Position numbers and translations under genes: made by a program. Shown here piece after piece: positions 51,301-62,200 of a stretch of DNA of 64,000 nt (position 1 is its first letter; the number at the start of each line of letters is the position of its first letter). The notes beneath the pieces were generated by a model. That model had not been told where the DNA came from and did not search any database. It saw nothing but the letters and a program-made list of their open reading frames with translations. Source of the stretch: Streptomyces iranensis (GTDB lineage Bacteria > Actinomycetota > Actinomycetes > Streptomycetales > Streptomycetaceae); NCBI RefSeq assembly GCF_017874715.1, contig NZ_JAGGLR010000022.1, positions 186,001 to 250,000 of the forward strand, in the 5' to 3' direction.

Positions 51301-53216
51301 CCAGCGGGAAGCTGGACGTGGCGGCCGTGCGGGAGTTCGCGGCGGACCGGTTGCCGGAGTACATGGTCCCGACCGTCATGGCGCTGGACGCACTGCCCTT
51401 GACCGTCAACGGCAAGCTGGACCGCGCCGCGCTCCCCGCTCCCGACACAGCCGAGATGGTGGCAGGCCGGGCCGCCGAGACGCCCGCCGAAGAGATCCTC
51501 TGTGGCCTCTTCGCCGAGGTGCTTGGGCTAGATGAGGTCAGTGCCGATGCGTCGTTCTTCGAGCTCGGCGGTGACTCGATCATGTCGATGCTGCTGGTGT
51601 CGAGGGCGCGTAAGGCCGGTCTGGTGGTGAGTGCCCGGCAGGTGTTCGAGCGGCGCACTCCGGCGGAGCTGGCGGTGGTGGCCCGTGATGTGGCCACTGC
51701 CGGTGGCCTGGAGGGGGGCGGCGACACGGGCACCGGCGAGGTGCCGTTGACCCCGGTGATGCATGAACTGCTGCTCCGGGCCGGAGCAGAGCGCATACGT
51801 GGGGTTTTCCAGTCGACCGTGGTGATGGTTCCGGCGGGGATGCGGCTGGAGACGCTGACCGGTGCCGTGCAGGCGGTGGTCGATCACCACGACATCCTGC
51901 GGGCCCGACTGGACACCGAGCCCGCCGCCCGCCTCCTCGTCCCCCCGACCGCGTCCGTGGCCCCGTGGGTGCACCGGATCGATGCCGGCGCGGCCGGGAG
52001 TGACCTCGAGCGCCTGATCGCCGAGCAGTCGCGGGCCGCCGCGGACCGGCTCGATCCGCAGACCGGGGTGATGGTGCAGGTGGTCTGGTTCGACCTCGGC
52101 CCGAGCGCCCCAGGACGGCTCCTGCTCACCGTCCACCACCTCGCCGTGGACACGCTCTCCCTCCGCATCCTCATCCCGGACCTCGCCCAGGCGTACGCGG
52201 ATCTGGCGGCCGGCCGTGAGGTCGTGCTGGAGCCCGTGCCCACCTCCTTCCGGCACTGGGCCCGAGCGCTGCGGACCGAAGCCACCGGCCAACCGCGGCT
52301 CGCCGAACTCCCCGCCTGGACGCGACTGTTGCATGGCCACGCCACGCCACTCGGCGGGCGCCCCCTGGACCCGGCCCGCGACGTGGGCGCCACGCTGCGG
52401 CGGGTCTCCGTGACGGCCTCGTCGGAGCTCACCGCCACCCTGCTGACGGCGGTCCCGGCAGCCTTCCACGCCGGGATCGACGATGTGCTGCTCACCGCCC
52501 TCGCCTCCGCCGTCGCGGAGTGGCGGCGGCACCGCGGGCAGAGCACGGAGGGCGGGGTCCTCGTGGACGTGGAAGGCCACGGCCGGACGTCCGGGGGCCT
52601 CGATCTGGCCCGTACGGTGGGCTGGTTCACCAGCACGTACCCCGTACGACTCGACCCCGTGACACAGGACTTCGCCGGGCTGCGCGGCGGCGGGCCGGTG
52701 GCGGGACGGGCCGCTAAGCACATCAAGGAACAGCTCCGCGCCGTCCCGGGCGACGGCCTCGGCCACGGCCTGCTTCGCCATCTCAACCCCGAGACCGCGC
52801 CTACCCTGGCCGCCCTGCCCACCGCCCAGATCGGCTTCACCTACCTGGGCCGCTTCGCCGACGGGACACCTGAGCAGACGGCTGCCGCCTGGTCCGCCGC
52901 CCCCGAAGGCGGCCTCGGTGGCGGAGTGGGCGACGAGGTCCCGCTGGCGCACGCCCTGGAGGCCGTCGGCCTGGTCCGCGACCTGCCGGACGGCCCGCTG
53001 CTCACATTGACACTCGCCTGGCCCCAGCGCCTCCACCACACCGACGACATGCGACGACTCGTCGATGGCTGGCTGGCGATGCTCACCGGCCTCGCCACCC
53101 ACACCACCGGCTCCGGCGGCGGCCACACACCGTCGGACTTCTCACTCATCACGCTCGACCAGAGCCAGATCGACGCGCTCGAAGCGGAACTCGCGGACAA
53201 GGGGGGAGCACGATGA
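42342..53216 (+). CDS. NRPS1: A-T-E / C-A-T / C-A-T-E (three modules)
   Basis: Nonribosomal peptide synthetase of 3,624 aa, start ATG behind AGAAGGAG. There is no loading condensation or acyl domain, so the peptide begins with a free amino acid. Module 1: A1 (1-505), T1 Ser541, E1 (590-1040) with D734-R735 where HH is expected. Module 2: D-donor-type C (from 1054; HH 1192-1193), A2 (1490-1985), T2 Ser2025. Module 3: L-donor-type C (from 2083; HH 2213-2214), A3 (2540-3037), T3 Ser3079, E3 with intact HH 3265-3266. My reading of the ten-residue codes: A1 DASTVAGVCK, A2 DASTVAAVCK (the Tyr/beta-hydroxytyrosine code of glycopeptides), A3 DALSVGTVIK (not recognised with confidence). It overlaps NRPS2 by 4 nt. 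Confidence 0.95.
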   Translation: MHGTTGSWRPLGELFDAQVAESPDAVAVIGADGLRWSYAELGARADRVAGALATRGVRRGDLVAVVLGRSAELVAVWLGVVKAGAGFVPVDPAYPAERIGWMVQDAGPVLAVCSEETRGLVPAGVECLVRDPAAEGESAPAVSVGADYVASVGADDVAYVIYTSGSTGRPKGVLVTHRGIGNLAAAQIERFAVDADARVLQLASLSFDAAVSEICMALLSGAALVMADADRLPPQGSLSETVAEYGVTHATVPPSVLATVEELPESLRTLVVAGEACPPGLVARWAPGRRMINGYGPTEVTVCATMSAPLEQHGPVPLGEPIANTRVFVLDELLRPVPEGVLGELYVAGPGLARGYLRRPGLTAERFVACPFTDGRMYRTGDLARRTADGELVFGGRADEQVKVRGFRVEPGEIEAVLAGHRSVGHVAVVVREDRPGDRRLVAYVVPEGDHVDPGGLREYVAERLPEYMVPTAVVALDALPVTVNGKLDRAALPAPDFTGAAGGRGPRTPTEELLCRLYGEILGLERVSAEASFFELGGDSILTMLLVSVARRAGLVIAPYQVFELATPARLAEIAEPLDESAATGDRARGAGHLPLSPAMHELLDREGLQRPGRPEAAAGFRSAVLDLPAGPDLDDISRALQAVVDRHDMLRARLETTPERRLTVPPAGSVSVRPWTRRVATAGMDADQLQRLLAAESAGAGRRLDRRAGVMAQAVWCDSGRDAPGRLLVVADRLVVDAVSWRILLEDVAAAVVGREIASVPTSFRHWARDLATQADSARRRAELPAWAELLAAGGPLLATRPADPARDANAPVLRTSVRIPADTTAAVLTTLPDAFHTGAETVLLTGLAAALSAWRGGQNRTGGFLADVAVPGHGRGALGSGADLSRTVGPFAHRHPVRLDTGALDLAEIRLGGPAAGRAVKQIKEQLRAVPGDGLGYGLLRHLNPDTAATLAALPTPQLGFTAPGDDDRPPTHPLEAAARVEGAELVISLDWPEPLLAEPAARRLLQAWAEMLSGLAAHSGGGHTPSDFPLTALDQAQIEELEAEVAGGVLDVLPLSPLQEGLLFHATFDERERDIYVEQKVLELEGPLDIRKLRATWQALVERHGSLRTGFRRLVGVDEPVQVIARHVTLPWLEEDLSHLGAEAARDRADRLESAERARRFDLAAPPLARILLVKTGPDRHRVVVTLHHIVLDGWSLRILIRELWAVYTAGGDTRELAPTTPYGEYLAWLARQDREAARAAWQRALDGVSEPTTVAALDPNAEPVLTRKILAETGDHLAGALRELARAHGVTLNTVLQVAWAQVVGKLTGRSDVVFGAAVAGRPPELAGMADMLGLFINTIPVRVRLRPADSVAHLLTVVQAQQSALLDHQHLGLKEIQRLAGPGATFDTLMAFENFHAGETGPAAPLRLGAGTTRMATTFPLTLGVDPADELKFWLDYRPDAFDEDAARGVVRRLVRVLEQMAADPARRVSEIDLLGRGERARVVEVWNATGRVVPVGSLGELFDERAAGCPGVVAVVGAGGEEWSYGELREWSDRVAGVLAARGVGRGDLVGVVLERSPAVVAVLLGVVKAGAGFVPVDPAYPAERIGWMVGDAGPVLVVCSEGTRGLVPSGVECLVWDSSVEGESAPVVSVDLDDVAYVIYTSGSTGRPKGVVVTHRGIGNLAAAQIERFGVGAEARVLQLASLSFDAAVSEMCMALLSGGVLVMAGVDRLPPGGSLGEVVAEFGVTHVTVPPSVLAAVEELPGSLRSLVVAGEACSPGLVERWAPGRRMVNAYGPTEVTVCATMSGPLEPSGPVAIGGPIANTRVFVLDEFLRPVPEGVAGELYVAGPGLARGYLGRPGLTAERFVACPFTGGRMYRTGDLVTWTTDGELIFGGRADDQVKVRGFRVEPGEIEAVLAGHRSVGQVAVAVREDRPGDRRLVAYVVPDGDVDTAGLREYVAERLPDHMVPAAVVALDALPVTVNGKLDRAALPAPDFTDATGRGPATPIEEILCGLYREVLGLERVGAEVSFFTIGGDSILAMKLIARIGAVLDTELNIGELFAAPTVAGVARLVAAAGGTAARAALTPRPRPEALPLSYAQRRMWFLNQLEETNPGAGAVYNLPLALRLAGALDVAALEAALGDVADRHESLRTVFPETDGEPRQQVLEGEAGRPRLVVVETSEELLAAELGLHADRGFDVTVDLPWRARLLKTGPSEYVLLIVAHHIAVDGWSMGVLARDLGAAYAARRAGGAPGWEPLPVQYADYALWQREVLGDIEDPGSVISGQLGYWRDALAGAPQELALPTDRPRPAVSSFRGGEVPIQISAETHARLLDVARRGRATMFMVVHAAFSVLLSRVGAGDDIPIGVPIAGRGDPALDDLAGFFVNTLVVRADLSANPSFTELLAQVRETDLAAYAHQDVPFERLVEDLNPSRSLSHNPLFQVLLALQSVPAPQWGLPGLRVRRIPAAAQVPARFDLSLDLAERRDGVGAPAGLGGALLFAVDLFDEGTARGLVGRLVRVLEAVAADPGVRVGRLDVLGEVERARVVGEWNATETMLPAGSIVERIEARVAAVPDVVAVRCGEEAVSYRELDRRANRLARLLTEVGVGPESRVALCLPRSVGMVVAELAVWKAGGAFVPLDPEYPAERLGFVIADSGAEVVLGTLESLAGVPVGGARVVRMEEADGVSAEPLGTVIAPGQLAYVIYTSGSSGRPKGVAVGHGGVANLAEAMRPVLGVDAGVVALQFASFSFDAAVLDVAVTLAAGGTLAVATAAERKDPQALAEMIGRCGVRVASVVPSLLGVLDPDAVAGVSNWVLGAERLSAELAGRWSAGARVWNTYGPTEATVITTATTMPLDPGLGTAPPIGRPLPNNKVFVLDTFLKPVPVGVTGEVYIAGAGLARGYFGRPGLSAERFVACPFAAPGGRMYRSGDLAKWTAEGDLVFAGRVDEQVKVRGFRVEPGEIEAVLAACESVAQVAVVVREDGPGDKQLVAYVVPSGKLDVAAVREFAADRLPEYMVPTVMALDALPLTVNGKLDRAALPAPDTAEMVAGRAAETPAEEILCGLFAEVLGLDEVSADASFFELGGDSIMSMLLVSRARKAGLVVSARQVFERRTPAELAVVARDVATAGGLEGGGDTGTGEVPLTPVMHELLLRAGAERIRGVFQSTVVMVPAGMRLETLTGAVQAVVDHHDILRARLDTEPAARLLVPPTASVAPWVHRIDAGAAGSDLERLIAEQSRAAADRLDPQTGVMVQVVWFDLGPSAPGRLLLTVHHLAVDTLSLRILIPDLAQAYADLAAGREVVLEPVPTSFRHWARALRTEATGQPRLAELPAWTRLLHGHATPLGGRPLDPARDVGATLRRVSVTASSELTATLLTAVPAAFHAGIDDVLLTALASAVAEWRRHRGQSTEGGVLVDVEGHGRTSGGLDLARTVGWFTSTYPVRLDPVTQDFAGLRGGGPVAGRAAKHIKEQLRAVPGDGLGHGLLRHLNPETAPTLAALPTAQIGFTYLGRFADGTPEQTAAAWSAAPEGGLGGGVGDEVPLAHALEAVGLVRDLPDGPLLTLTLAWPQRLHHTDDMRRLVDGWLAMLTGLATHTTGSGGGHTPSDFSLITLDQSQIDALEAELADKGGAR
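46800..48300 (+). repeat. A-domain cassette A2, near-identical to A6 (61002-62500)
   Basis: From the end of the preceding C domain, the A2 DNA is almost the same as the A6 DNA about 14.2 kb downstream. The first 900 bp have unusual G/T-rich codons (GGT, GTG, TTG), while flanking domains use C-rich codons. Encoded substrate codes are identical. This indicates recent duplication or gene conversion between modules. Confidence 0.85.
49910..51215 (+). repeat. A-domain cassette A3, near-identical to A4 (54508-55790)
   Basis: A3 in NRPS1 and A4 in NRPS2 share long runs of identical DNA at an offset of about 4,598 bp, with the same substrate code. A short diverged segment lies just after the A5 motif (about 50865-50945). 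The G/T-rich composition stops near 50820 and resumes normal bias afterwards. Confidence 0.85.
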
Positions 53217-56200
53217 CTCAGATGCGAGTCCAGGACGTCTGGCCGCTGTCGCCGCTGCAGGAGGGCCTGCTCTTCCATGCGGTGTACGACGAGCGTGGCA
53301 TTGACGTCTATGTCGAGCAACTCGTGCTGGACCTGGCCGGCATGCTGGACCCCGCGGTGCTGCGCGACGCGTGGCAGGCCCTGCTCGACCGGCACGAGAG
53401 CCTGCGCGCGGGCTTTCGGCAGCTGGCCGGGGTGGCGCAGCCGGTGCAGGTCATCGCCCGGGGCGTGGAGCTGCCGTGGCGGGAGGAGGATCTGTCCGGG
53501 CTGGGCGCGGATGTGGCCCGTGCGGAGTCGGAGCGGTTGGGGATCGAGGAGCGGGAGCGGCGTTTCGACCTGGTGGTGCCGCCGTTGCTGAGGGTGTTGC
53601 TGGTCAAGGTCGGGCCGGATGAGTACCGGATGATGGTCACGCTGCATCACATTCTGTTGGACGGCTGGTCGCTGCCGGTGCTGATGCGGGAGTTGTGGGC
53701 GTGTTACGAGGCCGGGGGCAGCGCCCGTGGCCTGCCGCCCGTCACCCCGTACCGCGAGTATCTGGCCTGGCTCGCCCGCCAGAACAAGGAAGCCGCGCGG
53801 AACGCATGGCGGCAGGAGCTGACCGGCGCGGACGAGCCGACGCTGGTGGCACCGGGCGGACAGTCCACTGCCCCGGTTGCCTCCGGCAAGGCGGCCACCG
53901 ACGCCGGAGCGGAACTCGCCGGCCGACTGCGGGACCTCGCCCGCCGCGACGGCCTGACCCTGAACACCGTGATCCAGGCCGCCTGGGCCGTTGTGCTCGG
54001 TCGGCTCACCGGCCGCCGCGATGTGGTGTTCGGCGCGACGGTGGCGGGACGCCCCGCCGACCTCCCCGGCATGGAGAGCATGCTGGGGCTGTTCATCAAC
54101 ACGCTGCCCGTACGAGTGCGCCTGGACCCGGCGCGTACGGTCACCGAACTGCTCGCGGAGCTACAGAACCGGCAGTCGGCGCTGCTGGACCACCAGCATC
54201 TGAGCCTCACCGAGATCCAGCGGCAGGCCGGGCCCGGCGCGACCTTCGACACCATCATGGCGTTCGAGAACCACCCCATCGGGGCGCAGGACTCCACGGC
54301 GGCGGCCGCTGGGCTGCGCATCACCGACACGGCGATGCGCGAGTCCACCAACTTCCCGCTCTCGCTGGGCGTTCATCCGACGGAGGAGTTGCGGCTGCGG
54401 CTGGACTACCGCCCGGACCTGTTCGACCCCGAGGCGGCTCAGGGGCTTCTTGACCGCCTGGTGCGGGTGCTGGGGCAGATGGCGGCCGATCCGGAGACGC
54501 TGGTCGGTCGGCTGGATGTGTTGGGGGAGGTGGAGCGGGCTCGGGTGGTGGGGGAGTGGAATGCCACCGAGATCACACTGCCCGCCGGTTCGATCGTGGA
54601 GCGCATCGAGGCGCGGGTTGGGGTGGCGCCGGATGTGGTGGCGGTGCGGTGTGGTGAAGAGGCGGTGTCGTACCGGGAGTTGGACCGGTGGGCGAATCGG
54701 CTGGCGCGGCTTTTGACGGAAGTGGGTGTCGGTCCGGAGTCGCGGGTTGCGCTGTGTCTGCCGAGGTCGGTGGGCATGGTGGTGGCGGAGTTGGGGGTGT
54801 GGAAGGCCGGTGGTGCGTTTGTTCCGCTGGATCCGGAGTATCCGGCGGACCGGTTGGGTTTTGTGATTGCGGACAGTGGTGCCGGGGTGGTTCTCGGTAC
54901 GTCGGAGAGCTTGGCCGGGGTGCCGGTCGGTGGGGCTCGTGTCGTGCGTATGGAGGAGGTGGACGGGTTCTCGGCGGAGCCGCTGGGGAGGGTGATTGCC
55001 CCGGGTCAGTTGGCGTATGTGATTTATACGTCGGGTTCGTCGGGGCGGCCGAAGGGGGTGGCTGTCGGGCATGGTGGTGTGGCGAATCTGGCTGAGGCGA
55101 TGCGTCCGGTGTTGGGTGTGGACGCGGGTGTGGTGGCGTTGCAGTTCGCCTCGTTCAGCTTTGATGCGGCTGTTCTCGATGTCGCTGTGACCCTGGCTGC
55201 CGGTGGCACTCTCGCTGTCGCCACCGCGGCCGAGCGTAAGGATCCGCAGGCGTTGGCGGAGATGGTCGGCCGGTGTGGGGTGCGGGTGGCGAGTGTGGTG
55301 CCGTCGCTGCTGGGGGTGCTGGATCCGGATGCCGTTCCGGGTGTCAGCAATTGGGTGCTGGGTGCGGAGCGGTTGAGTGCGGAGCTGGCGGGGCGGTGGT
55401 CGGCGGGTGCGCGGGTGTGGAACACGTACGGGCCGACCGAGGCCACTGTCATCACCACCGCCACTCCGCTGGATGCCGCGCTGGAGGAGGCTCCGCCGAT
55501 TGGCCGTCCCCTCCCCAACGCCCGCGTCTATGTGCTTGACGCGTTCCTCAAGCCGGTTCCCGTAGGTGTCACGGGCGAGGTCTATATCGCCGGTGCCGGT
55601 CTGGCCCGCGGCTATTTCGGTCGGCCGGGCCTGTCCGCCGAGCGTTTCGTCGCCTGCCCGTTCGCCGCCCCGGGCGGCCGGATGTATCGCAGTGGCGACC
55701 TGGCGAAGTGGACCGCCGAGGGTGATCTGGTCTTCGCGGGACGGGTCGATGAGCAGGTAAAGGTCCGTGGTTTCCGCGTCGAGCCCGGCGAGATCGAGGC
55801 TGTCCTCAGCGGGCACCCGGCCGTCGGCCAGGCCGCCGTGGTCATCCGCGAGGACCGCCCCGGTGACCGTCGCCTCGTCGCGTATGTGGTCCCCACCGGC
55901 GAGCTCGACCCGGCGGCCCTGCGCCGCCTCGCCGCCGACCGGCTGCCCGAGTACATGATTCCGGCCATCGTGCCGCTCGACGGGCTGCCGCTCACGGTCA
56001 ACGGCAAACTGGACCGCGCCGCACTCCCCGCCCCCGACACCGCGGACGCCCCCGAGGGCCGCGCGCCCGCCACCCCCACCGAGGAGATCCTCTGCGGGCT
56101 GTTCGCCGAAGTCCTCGGGCTGAACCAGGTGGGCGCCGACGCCTCCTTCTTCGAGCTCGGCGGCGACTCCCTCCTCGCCATGCGGCTCATCGCCCGCATC

Positions 56201-59200
56201 CGCCCCGTCCTCGACAGCGAGCTGCGCATCGCCGATCTGTTCGCCACCCCGACCGTCGCCGACACCGCCCGCCGGATCGACGCCGAGCACGGCGACGCAC
56301 GGCCACCGCTGGAGCCACAGCCGCGCCCCCAGCACCCCCAGCACCCCGAGCACCCCGAGCACCTGCCGTTGTCGTACGGGCAGCAGCGGATGTGGTTCCT
56401 GAACCGGCTCGCGACCACCGGCCAGGGCACAGGGGACCCAGAAGGCACCAAGGGGTCAGAAGCCGCCGCGGGCGTCTACAACATGCCCCTCGCGCTACGC
56501 CTCTCCGGCCACCTCGACACCGGCGCGCTGCAAGCCGCCCTCGCCGACGTCGCCGACCGCCACGAGAGCCTGCGCACGGTGTTCCCGGAGACCGACGGCG
56601 TTCCGCGGCAGCGGGTGCTGCACGGCCCCGCGGCGCATCCGCCACTCGTGGTCGTCGACCTCCCCGCGGACCAAGTCGAGGCGGAGCTGAGCGCGCACGC
56701 CGGCCGCGGCTTCGAGCTCAGCACCGAACTGCCCTGGCGGGCACGGCTGTTGGCCACAGGACCCACCGAGTACGTGCTGCTCATCGTGGCGCACCACATC
56801 GCCGCCGACGGCTGGTCGATGGGTGTCCTCGCGCGGGACCTCAGCACGGCCTACGCCGCCCGTCGGCAGGGCCGGGCGCCGGTGTGGGAGCCGCTGCCGG
56901 TGCAGTACGCCGACTTCGCCATCTGGCAGCGGCGGCTGCTGGGGGAGCGGGGCGACGCGGACAGCCTGCTGAGCGATCAGCTCGCCTACTGGCACGACGC
57001 CCTCGCCGACGCGCCGCAGGAGCTGGCGCTTCCGGCCGACCGGCCCCGTCCGGCGGTGTCGTCGTACGCGGGCGGCCTGGTCCCCGTACGGGTCGACGCC
57101 CCCACCCACGCCCGCCTCGTCGGGCTCGCCCAGCGCGGCGGAGCCACGGTGTTCATGGTCGTGCACGCCGCGCTGGCGGCGCTCCTCGCCCGGATGGGCG
57201 CGGGCACGGACATTCCCATCGGCACGGCCACCGCGGGCCGTGGCGACGCCGCGCTGGACGGGCTGACCGGCTTCTTCGTCAACACGCTCGTGCTGCGCAC
57301 CGACCTGAGCGGCGATCCCGCCTTCACCGAACTCCTGGCCCGGGTACGGGAGACCGACCTGGCCGCGTACGCCCACCAGGACGTGCCCTTCGAGCATCTC
57401 GTCGAGGATCTCGCGCCCTCGCGCTCGCTGTCCCGCAACCCGCTGTTCCAGGTCATGCTGTCGCTGCGGAACGTCCCGCCCGCGCGGTGGGACCTGCCCG
57501 GCCTTCAGGTCCGGCCCACGCCGCCGGGCTCCCTCGCCGCCCGCTTCGATCTCTCCGTCGACCTGTCCGAACACCGCGGCGAGGACGGCGGCCCGGCCGG
57601 AATCGGCGGCGACATCTTCTACGCCACCGAGCTGTTCGACGAGGCCACCGCCCAGGCCCTGGCCCGGCGGCTGGCGGCGGTGCTGGAGCAGATCGCCGCG
57701 GATCCCACCGTGCCCCTCAGCCGGCTGCGGATCCTCGACCCGGCCGAGCGGCGCACCGTCGTCCAGGACTGGAACCACACGGCCCGGAGCGTGCCGGAGG
57801 GCACGCTGGCCGAGCTGTTCGAGGCACAGGTGCGGCGGACCCCCGATGCCCTGGCCGTCGTCGGGGCGGCGCAGCATGGCCTGACGTACGCACAGCTGGA
57901 GGAGCGGGGCAACCGGCTGGCACACGAGCTGATCGCCCGTGGCATCGGCCCCGAGGACCTGGTCGGCGTTGCCATGGAGCGGTCCGTCGAGCTGATGGCC
58001 GTGCTGCTGGCCGTGGTCAAGGCGGGTGCGGGCTATCTGCCCATAGACCCCCGGTATCCGGCGCGGCGGATCGCGTTCATGCTGGCCGACGCCCGGCCGA
58101 AGCTGCTGCTGTGCACGGGCGGGACCGAGAACGTGCTGGGCATGGGTGAGCCCGAGGACGTCGAGACCCAGGCGGTGCTGGGCGCCGACACGCCGCCCCG
58201 CCTGGTCCTCGACGCCCCGGAGGTGACCGCCGCGCTGGCGACCCGCCCGGCCACCGCCCCCGGGGACGCCGACCGCGTCCGGCCGCAGCGGCTGGGGCAC
58301 CCCGCGTACGTCATCTACACCTCCGGCTCCACCGGCACCCCGAAGGGCGTCGTGGTCACCCACGGCGGAGTGGGCAGCCTGGCGGTAAGCCACATCACCC
58401 GGTTCGGGTCCGGGCCCGGCGCACGCGTCCTGCAGTTCGCCTCGCCCAGCTTCGACGCCGCGTTCGCCGAGTTCTGCACCGCCCTGCCCGCCGGGGCCAC
58501 CCTCGTCATGGCGGACCGGGACATGCTGCCGCCGTACGGGTCGCTGGCCGACGTCGCCGCCGAGTTCGGCGTGACACATCTGACCGCGCCGCCGTCCGTG
58601 CTCGCCGCCGCCGACGAGCTGCCCGCCACCGTGACCACCGTCGCCGCCGCGGGCGAGGTGTGCCCGCCCGCGCTGGTGGCACGGCTGGCGCCGGGGCGTC
58701 GGATGCTGAACGCGTACGGCCCCACCGAGGCCACCGTCTGCGTCACCCTGAGCGACCCGCTCACCCCGGCCGACGCCGACGCCCCCGTGCCGATCGGGCG
58801 TCCGCTCGAGAACGGGCAGACGTATGTCCTGGACGAGTTCCTGCAGCCCGTCCCCGCCGGTGTCACGGGAGAGCTCTACCTCGCCGGCCCCGGCCTGGCC
58901 CGCGGCTATCTCGGCCGCTCGGCGCTGACCGCCGAGCACTTCGTGGCCTGCCCGTTCGCCGCCGCCGACGAACCCGGCACCCCCGGCGGGCGGATGTACC
59001 GAACGGGGGACCTCGCGCACTGGACCCGCGACGGCCAACTCGTCGTCGTCGGACGGGCCGACGCCCAGATCAAGATCCGCGGCTTCCGGGTGGAACCCGG
59101 CGAGATCGAGGCCGTCCTCGCCACCCACCAGGCCGTCCGCCGGTCCGCCGTCGTGGTCCGCGAGGACCGCCCCGGGGACCGTCGCCTCGTCGCGTACGTC

Positions 59201-62200
59201 GTCCCCGGCGAGGACGCGGACCCGGCCGGACTGCGGGAGTACGTGGCGGAACGGCTGCCCGACCACCTGGTTCCGGCCGCCGTGATGACGCTCGACTCCC
59301 TCCCCGTCACGGTGAACGGCAAGCTCGACCGCGACGCCCTGCCCGCCCCCGACTACGCGGGCCTGACCGGCCGCCGCGCCCCCGCCACCCCCATCGAAGA
59401 GGCGCTGTGCGGGCTGTTCGCCGACATCCTCGGCCTCGACCAGGTCGGCGCCGACGCGTCGTTCTTCGCGCTGGGTGGCGACTCCTTGCAGGCCATGCGG
59501 CTGATCGCCCGGGTCCGCGCCGTCCTGGACACCGAGCTGAGCATCCGGCAGCTGTTCGCCGAGCCGACCGTCGCCGGGGTCGCCCGGCAGCTCACCGGTG
59601 GGGGCGGTGTGCGGCTCCCGCTCACCCCGCAGCCCCGGCCGGAGGTCGTACCGCTGTCGTTCGGGCAGCGGCGGATGTGGTTCGTCAACCAGATGGAGGA
59701 GGCCCAAGAGGGCGGCGAGGCCGCGTACAACCTGCCACTGCGCCACCGCATCTCCGGCGACCTCAACCTGCCCGCGCTCGAAACCGCCCTGGGCGACGTG
59801 GCCGACCGGCATGAGAGCCTGCGCACGGTCTACCCCGAAACAGACGGTGTGCCGCGTCAGCATGTCCTCGACCCCTCGGCCGGACGCCCGCGCATGGTCG
59901 TCCTCGACATCCCCGCCGACCGGGTCGAGCGGGTGCTCGCCGAGCAGACCGAGGAGCGCTTCGACCTCAGCGCCGACCTCCCGTGGCGGATCCGGCTGCT
60001 CAAGACCGCTCCCGCGGAGTACGTCCTGCTGATCGTGGCGCACCACATCGCGGTGGACGGCTGGACGATGGATCTGCTGCTCGGGGACCTGGAAGTGGCG
60101 TACACCGCCCGTCGGAAGGGGCGGGCGCCGGTGTGGGAGCCGCTGCCGGTGCAATACGCCGACTACGCGCTCTGGCAGCGCCGTCTCCTCGGCGACCTGG
60201 ACACCCCCGACAGCCTGATCAGCGCCCAGCTGGACCACTGGCGGCGGGCCCTGGCCGACGCACCGCAGGAGCTGGCACTTCCGGCCGACCGTTCCCGGCC
60301 CGCCGTGTCCTCGCACCGTGGCGGGGCGGCCGGGGTACGGATCGATGTGCCCACCCATGCCCGGCTCGTGGAGCTCGCCCGAAGCGGCGACGCCACGATG
60401 TTCATGGTCGTCCACGCGGCGCTGGCGCTGTTGCTGTCGCGGATGGGTGCGGGAGCGGACCTTCCGATCGGCACGGCGGTCGCGGGGCGTGGCGACGCGG
60501 CGCTGGACGGTCTGGCCGGTTTCTTCGTCAACACGCTGGTTCTGCGGACCGATGTGAGTGGTGACCCGACCTTCGCGGAGCTGCTGTCCCGGGTGCGGGA
60601 GACGGACCTGGCCGCCTACGCACACCAGGATCTGCCCTTCGAGCACCTCGTCGAGGAACTCAACCCCACCCGCTCACTGGCCCGGCACCCGCTGTTCCAG
60701 GTGATGCTCTCCGTGCAGACGATGCCGCAGCAGCAGTGGAAACTGCCGGGCGTCGAGGTGCGGCCGATGGCGCCCGGAGCAGCGGCGGCCCGGGTCGACC
60801 TGTCGCTGACCCTGGCGGAACACCGGGACGGCGAGGGCAACCCGGCGGGAATCGACGGCGATCTGCTGTATGCCACGGACCTCTTCGACGAGCCCACCGC
60901 GTGCGCGATGGCGGAGCGGCTGGTGCGGGTGCTGGAGCAGGTCGCCTCGGATCCGGTGGCTCGGGTGAGCGAGGTCGAGGTGCTGGGGTCTGGGGAGCGG
61001 GCGCGGGTGGTGGAGGAGTGGAATGCCACTGGTCGGGTTGTGCCGGTGGGGTCGTTGGGGGAGTTGTTCGATGAGCGGGCGGCGGGGTGTCCGGGTGTGG
61101 TGGCGGTGGTGGGTGCGGGTGGTGAGGAGTGGTCGTATGGGGAGTTGCGGGAGTGGTCGGATCGGGTGGCGGGGGTGTTGGCTGCGCGGGGTGTGGGGCG
61201 GGGTGATCTGGTGGGTGTGGTGTTGGAGCGGTCTCCGGCTGTGGTGGCGGTGTTGTTGGGGGTGGTGAAGGCGGGTGCGGGGTTTGTGCCGGTGGATCCG
61301 GCGTATCCGGTGGAGCGGATTGGGTGGATGGTCGAGGACTCGGCGCCTGCGCTAGTCGTGTGCTCGGAGGAAACCCGGGGGTTGGTTCCGCCCGGGGTGG
61401 AGTGCTTGGTGTGGGATTCGTCTGTGGAGGGTGAATCGGCGCCTGTGGTGTCCGTGGGCGCCGATGACGTGGCGTATGTGATTTATACGTCGGGGTCGAC
61501 GGGGCGGCCGAAGGGTGTGGCGGTGACCCATCGTGGCATTGGCAACCTGGCCGCTGCGCAGATCGACCGGTTCGCGGTGGACGCCGATGCGCGGGTGTTG
61601 CAGTTGGCGTCGTTGAGTTTCGACGCGGCGGTTTCCGAGATGTGTATGGCGTTGTTGTCGGGTGCGGTGTTGGTGATGGCGGGTGTGGACAGGTTGCCGC
61701 CGCGGGGGTCGTTGGGTGAGGTGGTGGCGGAGTTCGGTGTGACGCATGTGACGGTGCCGCCGTCGGTGTTGGCGGCGGTGGAGGAGTTGCCGGGGAGTTT
61801 GCGGTCGCTGGTGGTGGCGGGTGAGGTGTGTCCGCCGGGGCTGGTGGAGCGGTGGGCCCCTGGACGGCGGATGGTCAATGCGTATGGCCCGACCGAGGTC
61901 ACCGTATGCGCCACCATGAGCGCGCCGCTGGAGCCGTCCGGCCCGGTGCCGATCGGCCGTCCGATCGCCAACACCGCTGTCTACGTACTGGACGAGCGAC
62001 TGCGGCCGGTCACCGTGGGTGTGCTGGGTGAGCTGTATGTCGCGGGGCCGGGGCTCGCGCGTGGCTATCTCGGCCGCGCCGGGCTGACCGCGGAACGGTT
62101 CGTGGCCTGCCCGTTCACGCACGGGCGGATGTATCGCACCGGCGACCTCGCCAAGTGGACCGGGGACGGCCAACTCGTCTTCGGTGGCCGTGCGGACGAC

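Noticed and set aside
56495..60646. A 1,383-codon open frame antisense to the NRPS2 gene
   Set aside because: Same explanation: a shadow of modules 4-6 with repetitive Gly/Val/Arg/His translation and no ribosome site or family signature.
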